Of a stretch of 64,000 nt of DNA, positions 27,632-36,152 are shown in pieces; within the stretch, counting starts at the first letter, position 1, and every line of letters begins with the position of its first letter. A program made the translations under genes and the position numbers. The stretch is from Stutzerimonas stutzeri KOS6 (GTDB lineage: Bacteria > Pseudomonadota > Gammaproteobacteria > Pseudomonadales > Pseudomonadaceae), in the NCBI RefSeq assembly GCF_000307775.2, contig NZ_KK020676.1:1093040-1157039 (forward strand), in the 5' to 3' direction. The notes below the pieces were generated by a model that had not been told where the DNA came from, did not search any database, and worked only from the letters and a program-made list of their open reading frames with translations.

Positions 27632-28405
27632 TCAAACCTCTTTGGCACGCGCCGCGAAAAAGTCGGATTCGCTGACGATGGTATTGACGAGACGGCCTAC
27701 GCCTTCCACTTCGACTACGACCTCATCACCCGGTACGACGTCGGCCAGGCCTTCGGGCGTGCCGGTGGCGATCATGTCGCCCGGCTGAAGGGTCATGAAG
27801 CTGGAGAAGTACTCGATCAGGTAAGGGATATCGAAAATCATGTCCGCGGTGGTGCCTTCCTGCTTCAGCTCACCGTTGATCCAGGTGCGCAGTGTCAGGT
27901 TGGACGGGTCCGGTACCTCGGCGGCATCGACGATCCACGGGCCTACCGGGGTGGTGCAGTCGCGATTCTTCACCCGCAGGTTCGGGCGGTAGTAGTTTTC
28001 GAGGTAGTCGCGGATCGCGTAGTCGTTGCAGACGGTGTAGCCAGCGAGGTACTCAAGTGCATCCTCGCGCTTGACGTTCCGTGCCGGCTTGCCGATTACC
28101 GCGACCAGCTCGCACTCGTAGTGCATGTACTTGACGTTGTCCGGGCGCCAGGTGATCTGCTTGTGACCGGTATAGGTGCCTGGCGACTTGATGAAGGCCA
28201 GCGGCTCGGTCGGTGCCTTGAAGGACAGCTCGGCGGCGTGGTCGGCGTAGTTCAGCCCCAGGGCGAACATACTGCCGGTGGCCGGGGGCAGCCACTCGAC
28301 CTGATCTTCCAGCAGCAGCTCGCCGCTGGGCAGGCGGACCGCGTTGGCGGCCTCGACGGTAACGTTGTGGATATCGCCCTGGTAACGGATGCGTGCGTGT
28401 TTCAT
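27632..28405 (-). CDS. hpaG2: HpaG2: decarboxylase/isomerase subunit (FAH fold)
   Basis: A 257-residue FAH-superfamily protein corresponding to one half of the two-domain E. coli HpaG, which decarboxylates 5-oxopent-3-ene-1,2,5-tricarboxylate and isomerises the product. ALGLNYADHA, YECELVAVIGKPA and the DMIATGTPEGL end are typical metal-binding and oxyanion regions. In Pseudomonas the two halves are separate genes; hpaG1 lies 10 bases upstream. Confidence 0.93.
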   Translation of the reverse strand: MKHARIRYQGDIHNVTVEAANAVRLPSGELLLEDQVEWLPPATGSMFALGLNYADHAAELSFKAPTEPLAFIKSPGTYTGHKQITWRPDNVKYMHYECELVAVIGKPARNVKREDALEYLAGYTVCNDYAIRDYLENYYRPNLRVKNRDCTTPVGPWIVDAAEVPDPSNLTLRTWINGELKQEGTTADMIFDIPYLIEYFSSFMTLQPGDMIATGTPEGLADVVPGDEVVVEVEGVGRLVNTIVSESDFFAARAKEV

Positions 28406-28415
28406 CGAAGGCTCC

Positions 28416-29075
28416 TTATTCCGCGACCACGGTGTTGGTCAGCTTGCCCATGCCGGTGATTTCCACCACGACGGTGTCGCCCGGCTGAACGTCCACCCGA
28501 CCTTCCGGCGTGCCGGTGATCAGCACATCGCCTTCGTCCAGGGTCATGAACTCGCTGAGTTCGGCAATCAGTTGGGGAATGGTGCGCACCCAGTTGGCGG
28601 TGCTGTTTTCCTGCCGAACCTCGCCGTTGACGTACAGGCGCAGGGTCAGTGCGTTGGGATCGGAAATCGCGCTGACGTCCACCACCTCGGGGCCGATCGG
28701 GCAGAAGCCGTCGCGGCACTTGGCCTTGACTGCCGGGCGGTAGTAGCTGTCTTCCGGCAGGCTGAATTCATTGACGATGGTGTAGCCGGCTACATGGCTC
28801 ATGGCCTCGGCTTGGCTGACGCGGCTGGCACGCTTGCCGATCACCACACCCAGAGCGGGCCCCGGTTGCAGGCGCTCGACGCCCGCCGGAAACACCACAG
28901 GCTGGCCGTTGGCGTTGCGGGTGTTGGGCGTCTTGATGAACAGCACCGGTTTGACCGGAGGCTTCTGGTAGGGCGGCTGGTCGAATTCTTCCAGGCGGCG
29001 TTCGAGCAGCCCCTTGTAGTTCAGTGCAATGCCGAACAGGGTGCCGTGGGCTGCCTCGTCAAGGGTGCGGGCCAT
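28416..29075 (-). CDS. hpaG1: HpaG1: decarboxylase/isomerase subunit (FAH fold)
   Basis: A 219-residue FAH-superfamily protein, the second half-enzyme for the HpaG step (strings GIALNYKGL, FIKTPNT, GDVLITGTPEGR). It is the first gene of the minus-strand hpaG1-G2-E-D-F-H-I-gabD operon and carries the operon promoter upstream, with two HpaR-like boxes. The start has GGGAGAA before the ATG. Confidence 0.93.
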   Translation of the reverse strand: MARTLDEAAHGTLFGIALNYKGLLERRLEEFDQPPYQKPPVKPVLFIKTPNTRNANGQPVVFPAGVERLQPGPALGVVIGKRASRVSQAEAMSHVAGYTIVNEFSLPEDSYYRPAVKAKCRDGFCPIGPEVVDVSAISDPNALTLRLYVNGEVRQENSTANWVRTIPQLIAELSEFMTLDEGDVLITGTPEGRVDVQPGDTVVVEITGMGKLTNTVVAE

Positions 29076-29134
29076 GGTGTTCTCCCTTCTGGTTCTCGGT
29101 GGGCGACGGGTGGCGCACCTTGAAAATAATATTG

Positions 29135-29168
29135 GTTAACATGTTAATTTTATATTTAACATGTTAAT
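29135..29168. promoter_or_regulatory. Tandem HpaR-like operators upstream of hpaG1
   Basis: The 12-base palindrome TTAACATGTTAA occurs twice (29136-29147 and 29156-29167), exactly 20 bases (two helical turns) apart. Both fit the wider box GTTAA-N4-TTAAC with one or two changes. They lie 60-93 bases before hpaG1, where a MarR-type repressor such as HpaR (gene at 43.5 kb) should act. The AT-rich surroundings probably contain the promoter. Confidence 0.75.
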
Positions 29169-29322
29169 TGGTGTCAAGATATTTGGTCGATTGAGTGGCG
29201 CTTCTCGCCGAACGGCACTACGCCTGGGAATGCCCAAGCAGTACTCGGGTCTAATCAAGCAGGGTGGACAGCGAGGTTGGATTGGCCGGTGCAGGCAGTT
29301 GCCAAGAGCTGCAAATACCTTC

Positions 29323-29356
29323 AAAAAACCCCCGCCAGGGGAGCGGACTGGCGGGG
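29323..29356 (-). terminator. Rho-independent terminator after the oprD-family gene
   Basis: On the minus strand, CCCCGCCAG (29356-29348) pairs with CTGGCGGGG (29338-29330) and is followed by a run of six T (29328-29323). It lies 17 bases after the porin stop, isolating the porin from the hpa operon downstream. Confidence 0.88.
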
Positions 29357-29372
29357 AAATGCCCGGCTGTTG

Positions 29373-30620
29373 TTACCAGAGTGGCAAGGTGTAGCCAATG
29401 ATCAGGCGGTTTTCGTTTACGTCGGTGGTGAGCCCGTCTCCGGAGCGGAAGGCTACGTTGCGCAGACGTACATTCAGGCCTTTCAGGCTGCCGTCTTGGA
29501 CGGTGTATACCAAGTCGGTATCGCGTTCCCATTCGCTGCCGTCGCTGACGGTCGGCGTCTCGATATCGTAGCCCTTGACGTAGCGGGTCATGAAGCTCAG
29601 GCCGGGCACGCCGAGCGCGACGAAGTCGAAGTCGTAGCGCAGCTGCCAAGCGTCGGTTTCGGCCTTGGAGAAGGTGTTGTAGGTAACCAAGTTAACGCTG
29701 TATGGGTCGCTACCGGCCATGAACGGGAAATTACCGTCGCCTGAGATGCGCTGATAGGCACCGCTGAATTTGTGGGGGCCGGCATTCAGGGTGACCATGC
29801 CCATCAGTGCGTTATTGTCGATTTCGCCACCGATGGCGTCGCCACTGTCGTTGCTCTGGAAGTAGCGCAGGTCGGTGCGCAGGCTCAGCTTGTCGGACAG
29901 CGGGAGCACGTTAACCAGGCCGAGGAAGTGCTGTTTGTATGCGTCCTTGAGCTCGCCGTAGTAATAGCTTGCGGTCAGCCCGTCGAAAAGGTCGTAGGAG
30001 CCGCCAGCGAAGTCGAAATGGTCGCTCTCCGCACCGTTGTACACGTACTGCATGTCGTCGCGACTGCTGGAGTCGCGCAAGTTGGCTTCGGTGACTCGCC
30101 CGGCATTCAACTGTAGGCCATCGATGTCTTGCTGCGAGCTCACCATGCCGCCGGTGAAGGTGCCAGACAGCAGCCGCGTGTCGTTATACATGATTACTGG
30201 CAGCACCGGCTGCAACGCACCCAAGCGTAGGGTGGTCTCGCCGATGTTCGCCTTGGCGGTCAATCCGAGCTCGCTCCAGTTGTCTTCCGGTACGCCGGCA
30301 TCATTGACTGCAAGCACGCCGGTTCGGCTGTTGCCTGCGGTGGAGTCGAGCTTCAGTCCGAGCTGGGCGATGGCGTCTAGGCCGAAACCGACCTGGCCTT
30401 CGGTGAATCCGGACTGAAAGCGCAAGGTGAAACCTTGACCCCAGTCCTCCTGGGTCGGGTTGCCGTTTTCATTGCGAAAATCGCGGCTCATGTACATGTT
30501 GCGCAGTTCGAGCGAGGCCTTGCTGTCTTCGATCAGCGCCGCGCTGGCCATACCACTCGAAGCGCAGGCGACGGCGGCAGCGAGCGTGCAGAAGAGGGGA
30601 GTAGTGTTTTGCCAAGTCAT
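29373..30620 (-). CDS. OprD-family outer-membrane porin
   Basis: A 415-residue OprD/OccK-type porin: cleavable signal ending near SAALIED (about 27-30), beta-barrel strands throughout (SLELRNMYMSRDF, GYQR-like aromatic repeats), and a C-terminal aromatic residue (YTLPLW). It should admit aromatic acids such as 4-hydroxyphenylacetate. A perfect GTTAA-N4-TTAAC box lies 76 bases upstream, so it appears to be co-regulated with the hpa operon. It has its own terminator. Confidence 0.93.
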   Translation of the reverse strand: MTWQNTTPLFCTLAAAVACASSGMASAALIEDSKASLELRNMYMSRDFRNENGNPTQEDWGQGFTLRFQSGFTEGQVGFGLDAIAQLGLKLDSTAGNSRTGVLAVNDAGVPEDNWSELGLTAKANIGETTLRLGALQPVLPVIMYNDTRLLSGTFTGGMVSSQQDIDGLQLNAGRVTEANLRDSSSRDDMQYVYNGAESDHFDFAGGSYDLFDGLTASYYYGELKDAYKQHFLGLVNVLPLSDKLSLRTDLRYFQSNDSGDAIGGEIDNNALMGMVTLNAGPHKFSGAYQRISGDGNFPFMAGSDPYSVNLVTYNTFSKAETDAWQLRYDFDFVALGVPGLSFMTRYVKGYDIETPTVSDGSEWERDTDLVYTVQDGSLKGLNVRLRNVAFRSGDGLTTDVNENRLIIGYTLPLW

Positions 30621-31006
30621 TGTTTTTATCCTTTTGGGCTTTGGGTGCGTCAGCTAACACCTGTGCAAGGCGAGCACTAAATTTTATAGATCATTGTTAA
30701 CCTATTAACAATATCGGTGATGCAAATTTGCCATTGCGTGCAAGTGACAATTGTCTTCCTGTGCAACGATCGATTTTTTAGTTATTGGATTGGATTTATT
30801 GATTTTTCTGTTAACTCGAGACCGAGTTGACATCCACTGCAATGCTGGCGATTCAGCTGCCTATGAGTGCTCAAGCCGAGCAGATGATTAACTATGAAAG
30901 AGATTTTGAAGTGGCCGGACGCCACTCCTTATCTGCTCCGTGTATGAACCGTCGGTAACGAGCTGCGTCAGACCCAGGCCAGCCCGGGAGGGCTGGGTGT
31001 CTTGCA
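30621..31006. promoter_or_regulatory. Porin promoter region with a perfect HpaR-like box (30696-30709)
   Basis: This 386-base gap has no credible gene. GTTAA-CCTA-TTAAC (30696-30709), extendable to TTGTTAA/TTAACAA arms, sits 76 bases before the porin start in AT-rich DNA. Three TGCA motifs follow (30721, 30739, 30762) without regular spacing. The right part holds the hairpin CCAGCCC-GGGA-GGGCTGG (30979-30996), 11 bases after the EthD gene; it lacks a T-tract and could be a weak terminator of that operon. Confidence 0.65.
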
Positions 31007-31309
31007 TCATTCCTGGATGAAAGCGTGCAGCAACGTGGCCCCGTTCGGGGAGTAATTGGGCACATCGGCGGCAAGTGCCTTCCCGGTGGGTGATTGCAAG
31101 GCCGTCAGCAAGGTAGCCTGGTCGGGAAAGTACGCTTGGAAGATGCAGAACCATGGGCTGGTTGCATCACCCAGTGGCTCTGGAAAGGCGTAATCGAAAC
31201 GCAGCATGCCGTCCAGCTTGCGTGCCATGGGCAGGTGCTGGTTGACGTAGTACGCCTTGAAGGCTTGCGGGTCGGCCGGATGGGGATAAAGGACCATCAG
31301 TTTGTACAT
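31007..31309 (-). CDS. EthD-domain protein
   Basis: A 100-residue EthD-family ferredoxin-like (dimeric alpha-beta barrel) protein: MYKLMVLYPHPADPQAF, YYVNQHLPMARKL and ATLLHAF are typical. Such proteins are stress or catabolic accessories, and some act as small lyases or cyclases; no activity can be assigned. It is the last gene of the minus-strand operon that starts at 38.9 kb and includes hydroxyacid dehydrogenases and a TRAP transporter, so an auxiliary role in that pathway is inferred. Confidence 0.85.
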   Translation of the reverse strand: MYKLMVLYPHPADPQAFKAYYVNQHLPMARKLDGMLRFDYAFPEPLGDATSPWFCIFQAYFPDQATLLTALQSPTGKALAADVPNYSPNGATLLHAFIQE

Positions 31310-31339
31310 GGTGTTTTCCTTGCCAGAGTGGTTTGTATT

Positions 31340-32266
31340 TCAGTGCCGGTGTCGCCAGGCGCTGGGTGGCATGCCAAAGCGGGCCGTAAAGGCGCGGCTG
31401 AAGTGGGCCGGGTCGGTGTAACCGCAGCCCAGGGCGATCTGCGCGACCGTGCGCTCGCGCCATTCGGGATGCGCCAGCAGGGTGCAGGCTCGCTCCAGGC
31501 GCGCCTGCTGGATGAAGGCTCTGGGCGTTGTGCGCTGATCGAGAAACAGGTTGTACAGGCTGCGTCGAGAGATGGCGAAGGCCTGGGCGATGGTTTCCGG
31601 GGTCAGGTGCGTGTTGGCCAGATTGTGCTGGATGTAGCCCTTGACCTGCTCCAGCCGCGAGTTGTTGTTGACTTTGGCTGACAGTCCGGTCCGGGTGAGT
31701 TGATTCTCCAGGGCCCGCTCGATCAGTGCCACGGTGGATCCTTGCAGTGTCGCCTGGCTGGCCGGGTCTAATGTGCTGCCATCACGCAGCATTCCAGCTA
31801 GCGAGGCCATCACGATACTCGGCGTTCCTCGACCACCCAGAGGCTGTCCGGCCAAGGCACCGACGCTCGTGGACCAGCCATAGCATTCCGTCTGAGGCAT
31901 GAGCAGAACCATGAAGCGTGAGCGATCGCTAGATTCGATGCTGTATTCGCGCGTTGTGTCGTAGATCGACCACATGCCCGATTCAAGCTTGGCAGAGTGG
32001 TTTCCTTGCTCGATCCGGCTGCTACCGCTCAGTTGCCAGAACAGCTTGAAAAACGCCACTTGGCTGTTTTCCGCATCGCGACGTCGACGCAGCACACGTG
32101 ATGCGCTGACGTCCATTTCTGCTGCCAGGCTGCTGCCGAACCGGGCGATGAGTGCTCGCGCTCGGAAATTGTCCGGCGCCTGGCAGTCAAGCTTGAGGAA
32201 GTGGTCGCTGGCCAGGTCGCGCCAGTTCTGAAGACTTTGCAGGCTAAGCTGAGTTGGCTCTTGCAT
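31340..32266 (-). CDS. AraC-family regulator (FeaR-like)
   Basis: A 308-residue regulator with an AraC-binding-like N-terminal domain (about 40-190; ARALIARFGSSLAAEMDVS) and a C-terminal double HTH (about 210-305; AISRRSLYNLFLDQRTTPRAFIQQARLE then ALGCGYTDPAHFSRAF). The class resembles FeaR, the activator of aromatic-amine and phenylacetaldehyde dehydrogenase genes. It is encoded in the operon that begins with a phenylacetaldehyde-type dehydrogenase. The ATG at 32266 has GGAG seven bases upstream; longer frames exist but lack this. Confidence 0.88.
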   Translation of the reverse strand: MQEPTQLSLQSLQNWRDLASDHFLKLDCQAPDNFRARALIARFGSSLAAEMDVSASRVLRRRRDAENSQVAFFKLFWQLSGSSRIEQGNHSAKLESGMWSIYDTTREYSIESSDRSRFMVLLMPQTECYGWSTSVGALAGQPLGGRGTPSIVMASLAGMLRDGSTLDPASQATLQGSTVALIERALENQLTRTGLSAKVNNNSRLEQVKGYIQHNLANTHLTPETIAQAFAISRRSLYNLFLDQRTTPRAFIQQARLERACTLLAHPEWRERTVAQIALGCGYTDPAHFSRAFTARFGMPPSAWRHRH

Positions 32267-32313
32267 GTCGACGCTCCGCATTCCGAATACAGCCTGCCCT
32301 TGACGGGCGGGGG

Positions 32314-33237
32314 TCAGTGACTGTTCGCAGTGATCGCCGTGTCGGTCGTCTGTTCGACCCATCGCGCGAATTCGCTAACGCTGGCACCCGGCCCCATTGC
32401 CGCCGATGCCTGTTCCCAGAGCTTGTGGCCCAGGCGTGATGCGGGAACTTCGACGCCGCTTTGCTCGGCCAAGCCCATGGCGATGCCCATGTCCTTGAGC
32501 ATCAATTCCAGCTTGAAGGGATCGTCGAAGCGACGGCTGATCACGCGCTGATGGATGTGCGTGTGGGTGATCCAGGACATGCCCGTGGATTCGTTCAACA
32601 CATCCGTCATCACCGACGGGTCGAGACCGTGCCGCTTGCCGATCACCAGCCCTTCGGTGGTGGCGGTTAGGGTCATGGCGGTGATGAGGTTGTTGATGCA
32701 CTTCATCATGTGCCCGCAGGTCAGATCGCCGAGGTGGAACACGGCACGCCCCATGGCGTCGAGCAGTGGCCGCACGCGCTCGACATTCCGCTCACTGCCG
32801 CCAACCATGAATACCAGTTCCGCCGACTGAGCGCCCCATTGAGCGCCCGAAACTGGTGCATCGACCATCTCGATACCCTGCTTTTCCAGCAGTACCGCAG
32901 TTTCGCGCGTCAGCCAGGGCTCCGACGAGGAGGTATCGAGCAGCAGACTGCCGGGGGCCATACCGGCGAGCAGCCCATCCTCAGCCGTCACCACCTGGTT
33001 GACCACTCTGCCGTTCGGCAGCATGGTGACAACGATATCGCTATTGCGACCCACCTCTGCTGGATTCCTGCAGGCCATGGCGTCGGGCAGTACCAGAGAG
33101 AGCTCCTCGGCCAGTAGCGGCGAGACGTCGTACAGGGCCAGGGAGAAGCCTGCATTGGCTAGGCAGGTCGCCATCGGCGCGCCCATCACGCCGAGGCCGA
33201 TGAATCCGATGCGGGGTTTGCTGATTTGAGTCGTCAT
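32314..33237 (-). CDS. Beta-hydroxyacid dehydrogenase (3-hydroxyisobutyrate dehydrogenase family)
   Basis: A 307-residue NAD(P)-dependent dehydrogenase with GLGVMG nucleotide motif (about 14-19), DAPVSGAQWGA substrate loop (about 124-134) and catalytic Lys in GHMMKCINN (about 177-181). Family members oxidise 3-hydroxyacids (3-hydroxyisobutyrate, tartronate semialdehyde, serine-like acids). It is the second such enzyme in this operon, next to the TRAP large permease. Substrate is unknown; an aryl 3-hydroxypropanoate is proposed from context. Confidence 0.88.
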   Translation of the reverse strand: MTTQISKPRIGFIGLGVMGAPMATCLANAGFSLALYDVSPLLAEELSLVLPDAMACRNPAEVGRNSDIVVTMLPNGRVVNQVVTAEDGLLAGMAPGSLLLDTSSSEPWLTRETAVLLEKQGIEMVDAPVSGAQWGAQSAELVFMVGGSERNVERVRPLLDAMGRAVFHLGDLTCGHMMKCINNLITAMTLTATTEGLVIGKRHGLDPSVMTDVLNESTGMSWITHTHIHQRVISRRFDDPFKLELMLKDMGIAMGLAEQSGVEVPASRLGHKLWEQASAAMGPGASVSEFARWVEQTTDTAITANSH

Positions 33238-33259
33238 GGAAAAGTCCGCTTGTTCAGGT

Positions 33260-34552
33260 TCAATGGATCCACTGGAAAATGAAGGTGACCAGTGACGGGA
33301 ACAGGATGAGAATCAGCAGCCCTACTACGAGAGCGCCGATGAAAGGAATGACGCCGCGGTAGAGGGTCTTGACCGATACTTCCGGCAGCAGCGAGCTGAG
33401 TACGAACAGGTTCATGCCCACCGGCGGGCTGATCATGCCGATCATCACCACCATGACGATGAGAATGCCGAACCAGTGCGGGTCATAACCCAACTGTACG
33501 ATGACCGGAAAGAACACCGGCACGGTGAGCAGAATCATGGAGAGCTCTTCCATGACACTGCCTAGCGCGATGTAGATGAGGCAGATGGCGACCACCACCA
33601 GGGTTGGGCTGATGCTCAGGGCGCTAACCGCCGTGCGCAGTTCGCCGGGCATGCCGGTGAAGTTGATGAAGTTGCCGAATATCAGGGCGCCGATCAGGAT
33701 AGTGAACAGCATGGCTGTGGCGCGGGTCGACTCGCTCATCACCTCGGAAAAGATCGCCCAGTTGAGCTTTCCGCGCAGCAGTGCGAAGAGGAAGGCACCG
33801 AAGGCTCCGAAGCCGGCTCCTTCGGCAGCGGTGAACAGCCCGCCGTAGATACCACCCATCACCACCAGGAACAGCACCACCACGCCCCAGATCTTGCTCA
33901 GGGCGCGCAGCCGCTGCCGCCAATTGTCCCGCGCGCAGGCCGGCGCTGCCTGCGGATCGCGATGAGCCACCCAGGCGATGGCACAGCACATCAGTACCAT
34001 CATCAGCACGCCGGGAATCATGCCCGCAGCGAACAAGCGCCCGATACTGGTCTCGGTGATGATGCCGTAGATCACCAGCACCGTTGATGGCGGAATCAGG
34101 ATGCCCAGTGTGCCACCGGCGGCGATGGTGCCAGCGGCCAGAGTCTCGGAATAGCCGAGCTGGCGCATCGCCGGGTAGGCCACCTTCGCCATGGTGGCCG
34201 TAGTGGCGATCGACGAGCCACAGATGGCGCCGAACCCGGCGCTGGCGCCGATGCTCGCCATGGCGATACCTCCGCGCCGATGGCCGATGAACGAGCGCGC
34301 CAGCTCGAAGAGTTCAGCTGCCATGCCCGCCCGGGCGGTTAGATTGCCCATCAGAATGAATAGCGGGATGACTGAAAGGGTGTAGGAAAAGCCAGTACTT
34401 TTAATGACAGATAGCGTGCTGATCAGCGAAGCATCCCAGGATCGCAGCAGCGCCAGTCCGAAGAAGCCGACAATGCCCATGGCAAGCGCGATCGGTATGC
34501 GCATGAACATCAGGGCGAACACCGCCAGAAAGCCAAGTAGTGAGGCCAACAT
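33260..34552 (-). CDS. dctM: TRAP transporter large permease DctM (first system)
   Basis: A 430-residue 12-helix DctM-family permease. The strings GASAGFGAICGSS, AAGGTLGILIPPSTV and GMISPPVGMNLFV are hallmarks of the ion-coupled transport core. It works with the DctQ and DctP genes just upstream on the same strand. The ATG at 34552 is preceded by AAAGG. The gap to dctQ is 58 bases. Confidence 0.95.
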   Translation of the reverse strand: MLASLLGFLAVFALMFMRIPIALAMGIVGFFGLALLRSWDASLISTLSVIKSTGFSYTLSVIPLFILMGNLTARAGMAAELFELARSFIGHRRGGIAMASIGASAGFGAICGSSIATTATMAKVAYPAMRQLGYSETLAAGTIAAGGTLGILIPPSTVLVIYGIITETSIGRLFAAGMIPGVLMMVLMCCAIAWVAHRDPQAAPACARDNWRQRLRALSKIWGVVVLFLVVMGGIYGGLFTAAEGAGFGAFGAFLFALLRGKLNWAIFSEVMSESTRATAMLFTILIGALIFGNFINFTGMPGELRTAVSALSISPTLVVVAICLIYIALGSVMEELSMILLTVPVFFPVIVQLGYDPHWFGILIVMVVMIGMISPPVGMNLFVLSSLLPEVSVKTLYRGVIPFIGALVVGLLILILFPSLVTFIFQWIH

Positions 34553-34610
34553 AAGTAGTAACACCTTTAAGGGAAGGGCCCGCCACCCAGCGTGACGGGC
34601 CTTGCCACGT

Positions 34611-35093
34611 TCAAGCCCGTCGGTCGATGGTCAGGCAACGGAGCAGATGCAACAGGCCGGCGAGCAACACGGTGGTGGCCATCAGGTAGACGAACCAGCC
34701 GATGGGGATACGCAGGTAGACGCTGACGTCTCCGTCATCCAAAGTGCGACCGGCGTAGCGCCAGCAGGCCAGCCCCAGCAAGGCGAAGGTGACTGCGCAT
34801 ACCAGATCCATCAGCATTCGCGACCAGACAGCCAGGCGCCCCTTGTAGAAGGCGTCAGCCAGCTCGAAGCCGACGTGCTCGCTGCGCCAGGACACCAGAG
34901 GCAGGGCGCAGAACAGCACGATCACCATCAGCATCTCGCTGACTTCGAGCGCGCCGGGTACGGAGCGGAAGAACTTGCGCCCCAGCACGTCGACGAAGGT
35001 CAGCAGCATCAGGCCGAACAGGGCGCTGCCGGCGGCGAACACCAGCAGCCCGTTGAGCCGGTCCACTGCCCGTTCCACCGACATGGCCTTCAC
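34611..35093 (-). CDS. dctQ: TRAP transporter small permease DctQ (first system)
   Basis: A 160-residue four-helix DctQ-family protein (VDVLGRKFFRSVPGALEVSE is typical; WRSEHVGFEL follows). It links the binding protein and the large permease. The start overlaps the dctP stop by four bases. Confidence 0.93.
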   Translation of the reverse strand: MKAMSVERAVDRLNGLLVFAAGSALFGLMLLTFVDVLGRKFFRSVPGALEVSEMLMVIVLFCALPLVSWRSEHVGFELADAFYKGRLAVWSRMLMDLVCAVTFALLGLACWRYAGRTLDDGDVSVYLRIPIGWFVYLMATTVLLAGLLHLLRCLTIDRRA

Positions 35094-36097
35094 TGTGCCC
35101 GTGCCTCTGCGCGATAGGCCGCGATCTTCTGCTCAGGCTCGCTCACGCCGCGGCTGCGGGCCAGTTCGATCCAGCGCTGTTGCAGTGGCTCGATACGGGC
35201 CTCGGCTTCTTTCACCAACGGCTCGGGAGCCGCCAGTATCTGGATACCGGAGCGCTCGGCCAGTGCGCGTCCTTCGGCGTCGCGCTTATCGAACGCCTGA
35301 CCCAGGGCCCGCGAGTAGGGCTCGCCGGACAGCGCCTGGATCGCCGCCTGATCGGCCTTGCTAAGGGCGTTCCAGCGATCCTTGTTCATCACGACGATGA
35401 ACGTGGAGCTGTAAAGGCCCCCCGGGAAGACAGTTGCGTGCTTGATCAGGCCGTCGAGCTTGTAGGTCACCAATGATTCGAATGGCAGCCAGACGCCGTC
35501 CATGACGCCCGTGGAGAGCAGCTCATAGGATTCGGTGGCGGGCTTGAGCGCCGTGTTGGCGTCAAGCAGTTTGGCTACGTCATTGACCACGCCGCCACCG
35601 ACCCGGAACTTGAGGCTACGCAGATCGTCCAGTGTTTCCACGGGCTTCTGGCTGTTGAACACCACGCCGGGGCCATGGCTGAACAGGGCCAGCACCTTGA
35701 CGTCCTTGTACTCGTCCATGATCGGCGGGTTTTGTTCGGCGAGACGGTAGAAGGCCACCGAGTTTGCCTCGGCAGAGTCGGCCATCAGTGGCATCTCGGC
35801 GATTTCCGACAATGGGAATCGGCCGGGAGTGTAGCCGATCACGGTCATTGCGATATCGGCCAGGCCGTCGCGTACGGCGTTGTAGTGGCCGGCCGGATTG
35901 GTGACCGGCTGTGGCAGCGTCTGCAGACTGACGCGGCCCTCGGTGGATTTCTCCACCTGCTTGGCCCAGTCCTGCATGACCGCGGAGATTGGGTGCCCTT
36001 CCGGCAACCACTGGGAGACGTAGAGGTTTTCAGCTTGGACGAAGGTGCTGGCCAGGCATAGGGCGCCGGCCGCGAAGATACGACGGGATAGGTTCAT
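35090..36097 (-). CDS. dctP: TRAP transporter substrate-binding protein DctP (first system)
   Basis: A 335-residue periplasmic protein: signal peptide ending at VQA (about 21-22), then the DctP fold (SLKFRVGGGVVNDVAKLLDAN carries the conserved Arg that binds a substrate carboxylate). Ligand is probably an organic acid. The ATG at 36097 has GGAAG upstream. It belongs to the operon of hydroxyacid dehydrogenases, but a GTTAA-N4-TTAAC box lies 42 bases upstream, hinting at an internal promoter. Confidence 0.94.
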   Translation of the reverse strand: MNLSRRIFAAGALCLASTFVQAENLYVSQWLPEGHPISAVMQDWAKQVEKSTEGRVSLQTLPQPVTNPAGHYNAVRDGLADIAMTVIGYTPGRFPLSEIAEMPLMADSAEANSVAFYRLAEQNPPIMDEYKDVKVLALFSHGPGVVFNSQKPVETLDDLRSLKFRVGGGVVNDVAKLLDANTALKPATESYELLSTGVMDGVWLPFESLVTYKLDGLIKHATVFPGGLYSSTFIVVMNKDRWNALSKADQAAIQALSGEPYSRALGQAFDKRDAEGRALAERSGIQILAAPEPLVKEAEARIEPLQQRWIELARSRGVSEPEQKIAAYRAEARAQ

Positions 36098-36138
36098 GAT
36101 TGCTTCCACTCTTGTTGTAATTGGGATGGAGCGCTTTC

Positions 36139-36152
36139 GTTAAGTTATTAAC
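36139..36152. promoter_or_regulatory. HpaR-like box between a dehydrogenase gene and dctP
   Basis: A perfect GTTAA-GTTA-TTAAC box lies in the 54-base space before dctP, with its last base overlapping the stop codon of the preceding dehydrogenase gene. It suggests that the TRAP genes have an extra, HpaR-controlled promoter inside the operon. Confidence 0.6.

Noticed and set aside
30721..30767. Three TGCA motifs as an AraC site before the porin
   Set aside because: Spacings are 18 and 23 bases, not the regular 21-22 expected for tandem AraC half-sites.
30848..30960. Short plus-strand peptide frame starting ATGATTAACTATG
   Set aside because: About 24 codons, no ribosome site of quality and no similarity recognised; not supportable as a gene.
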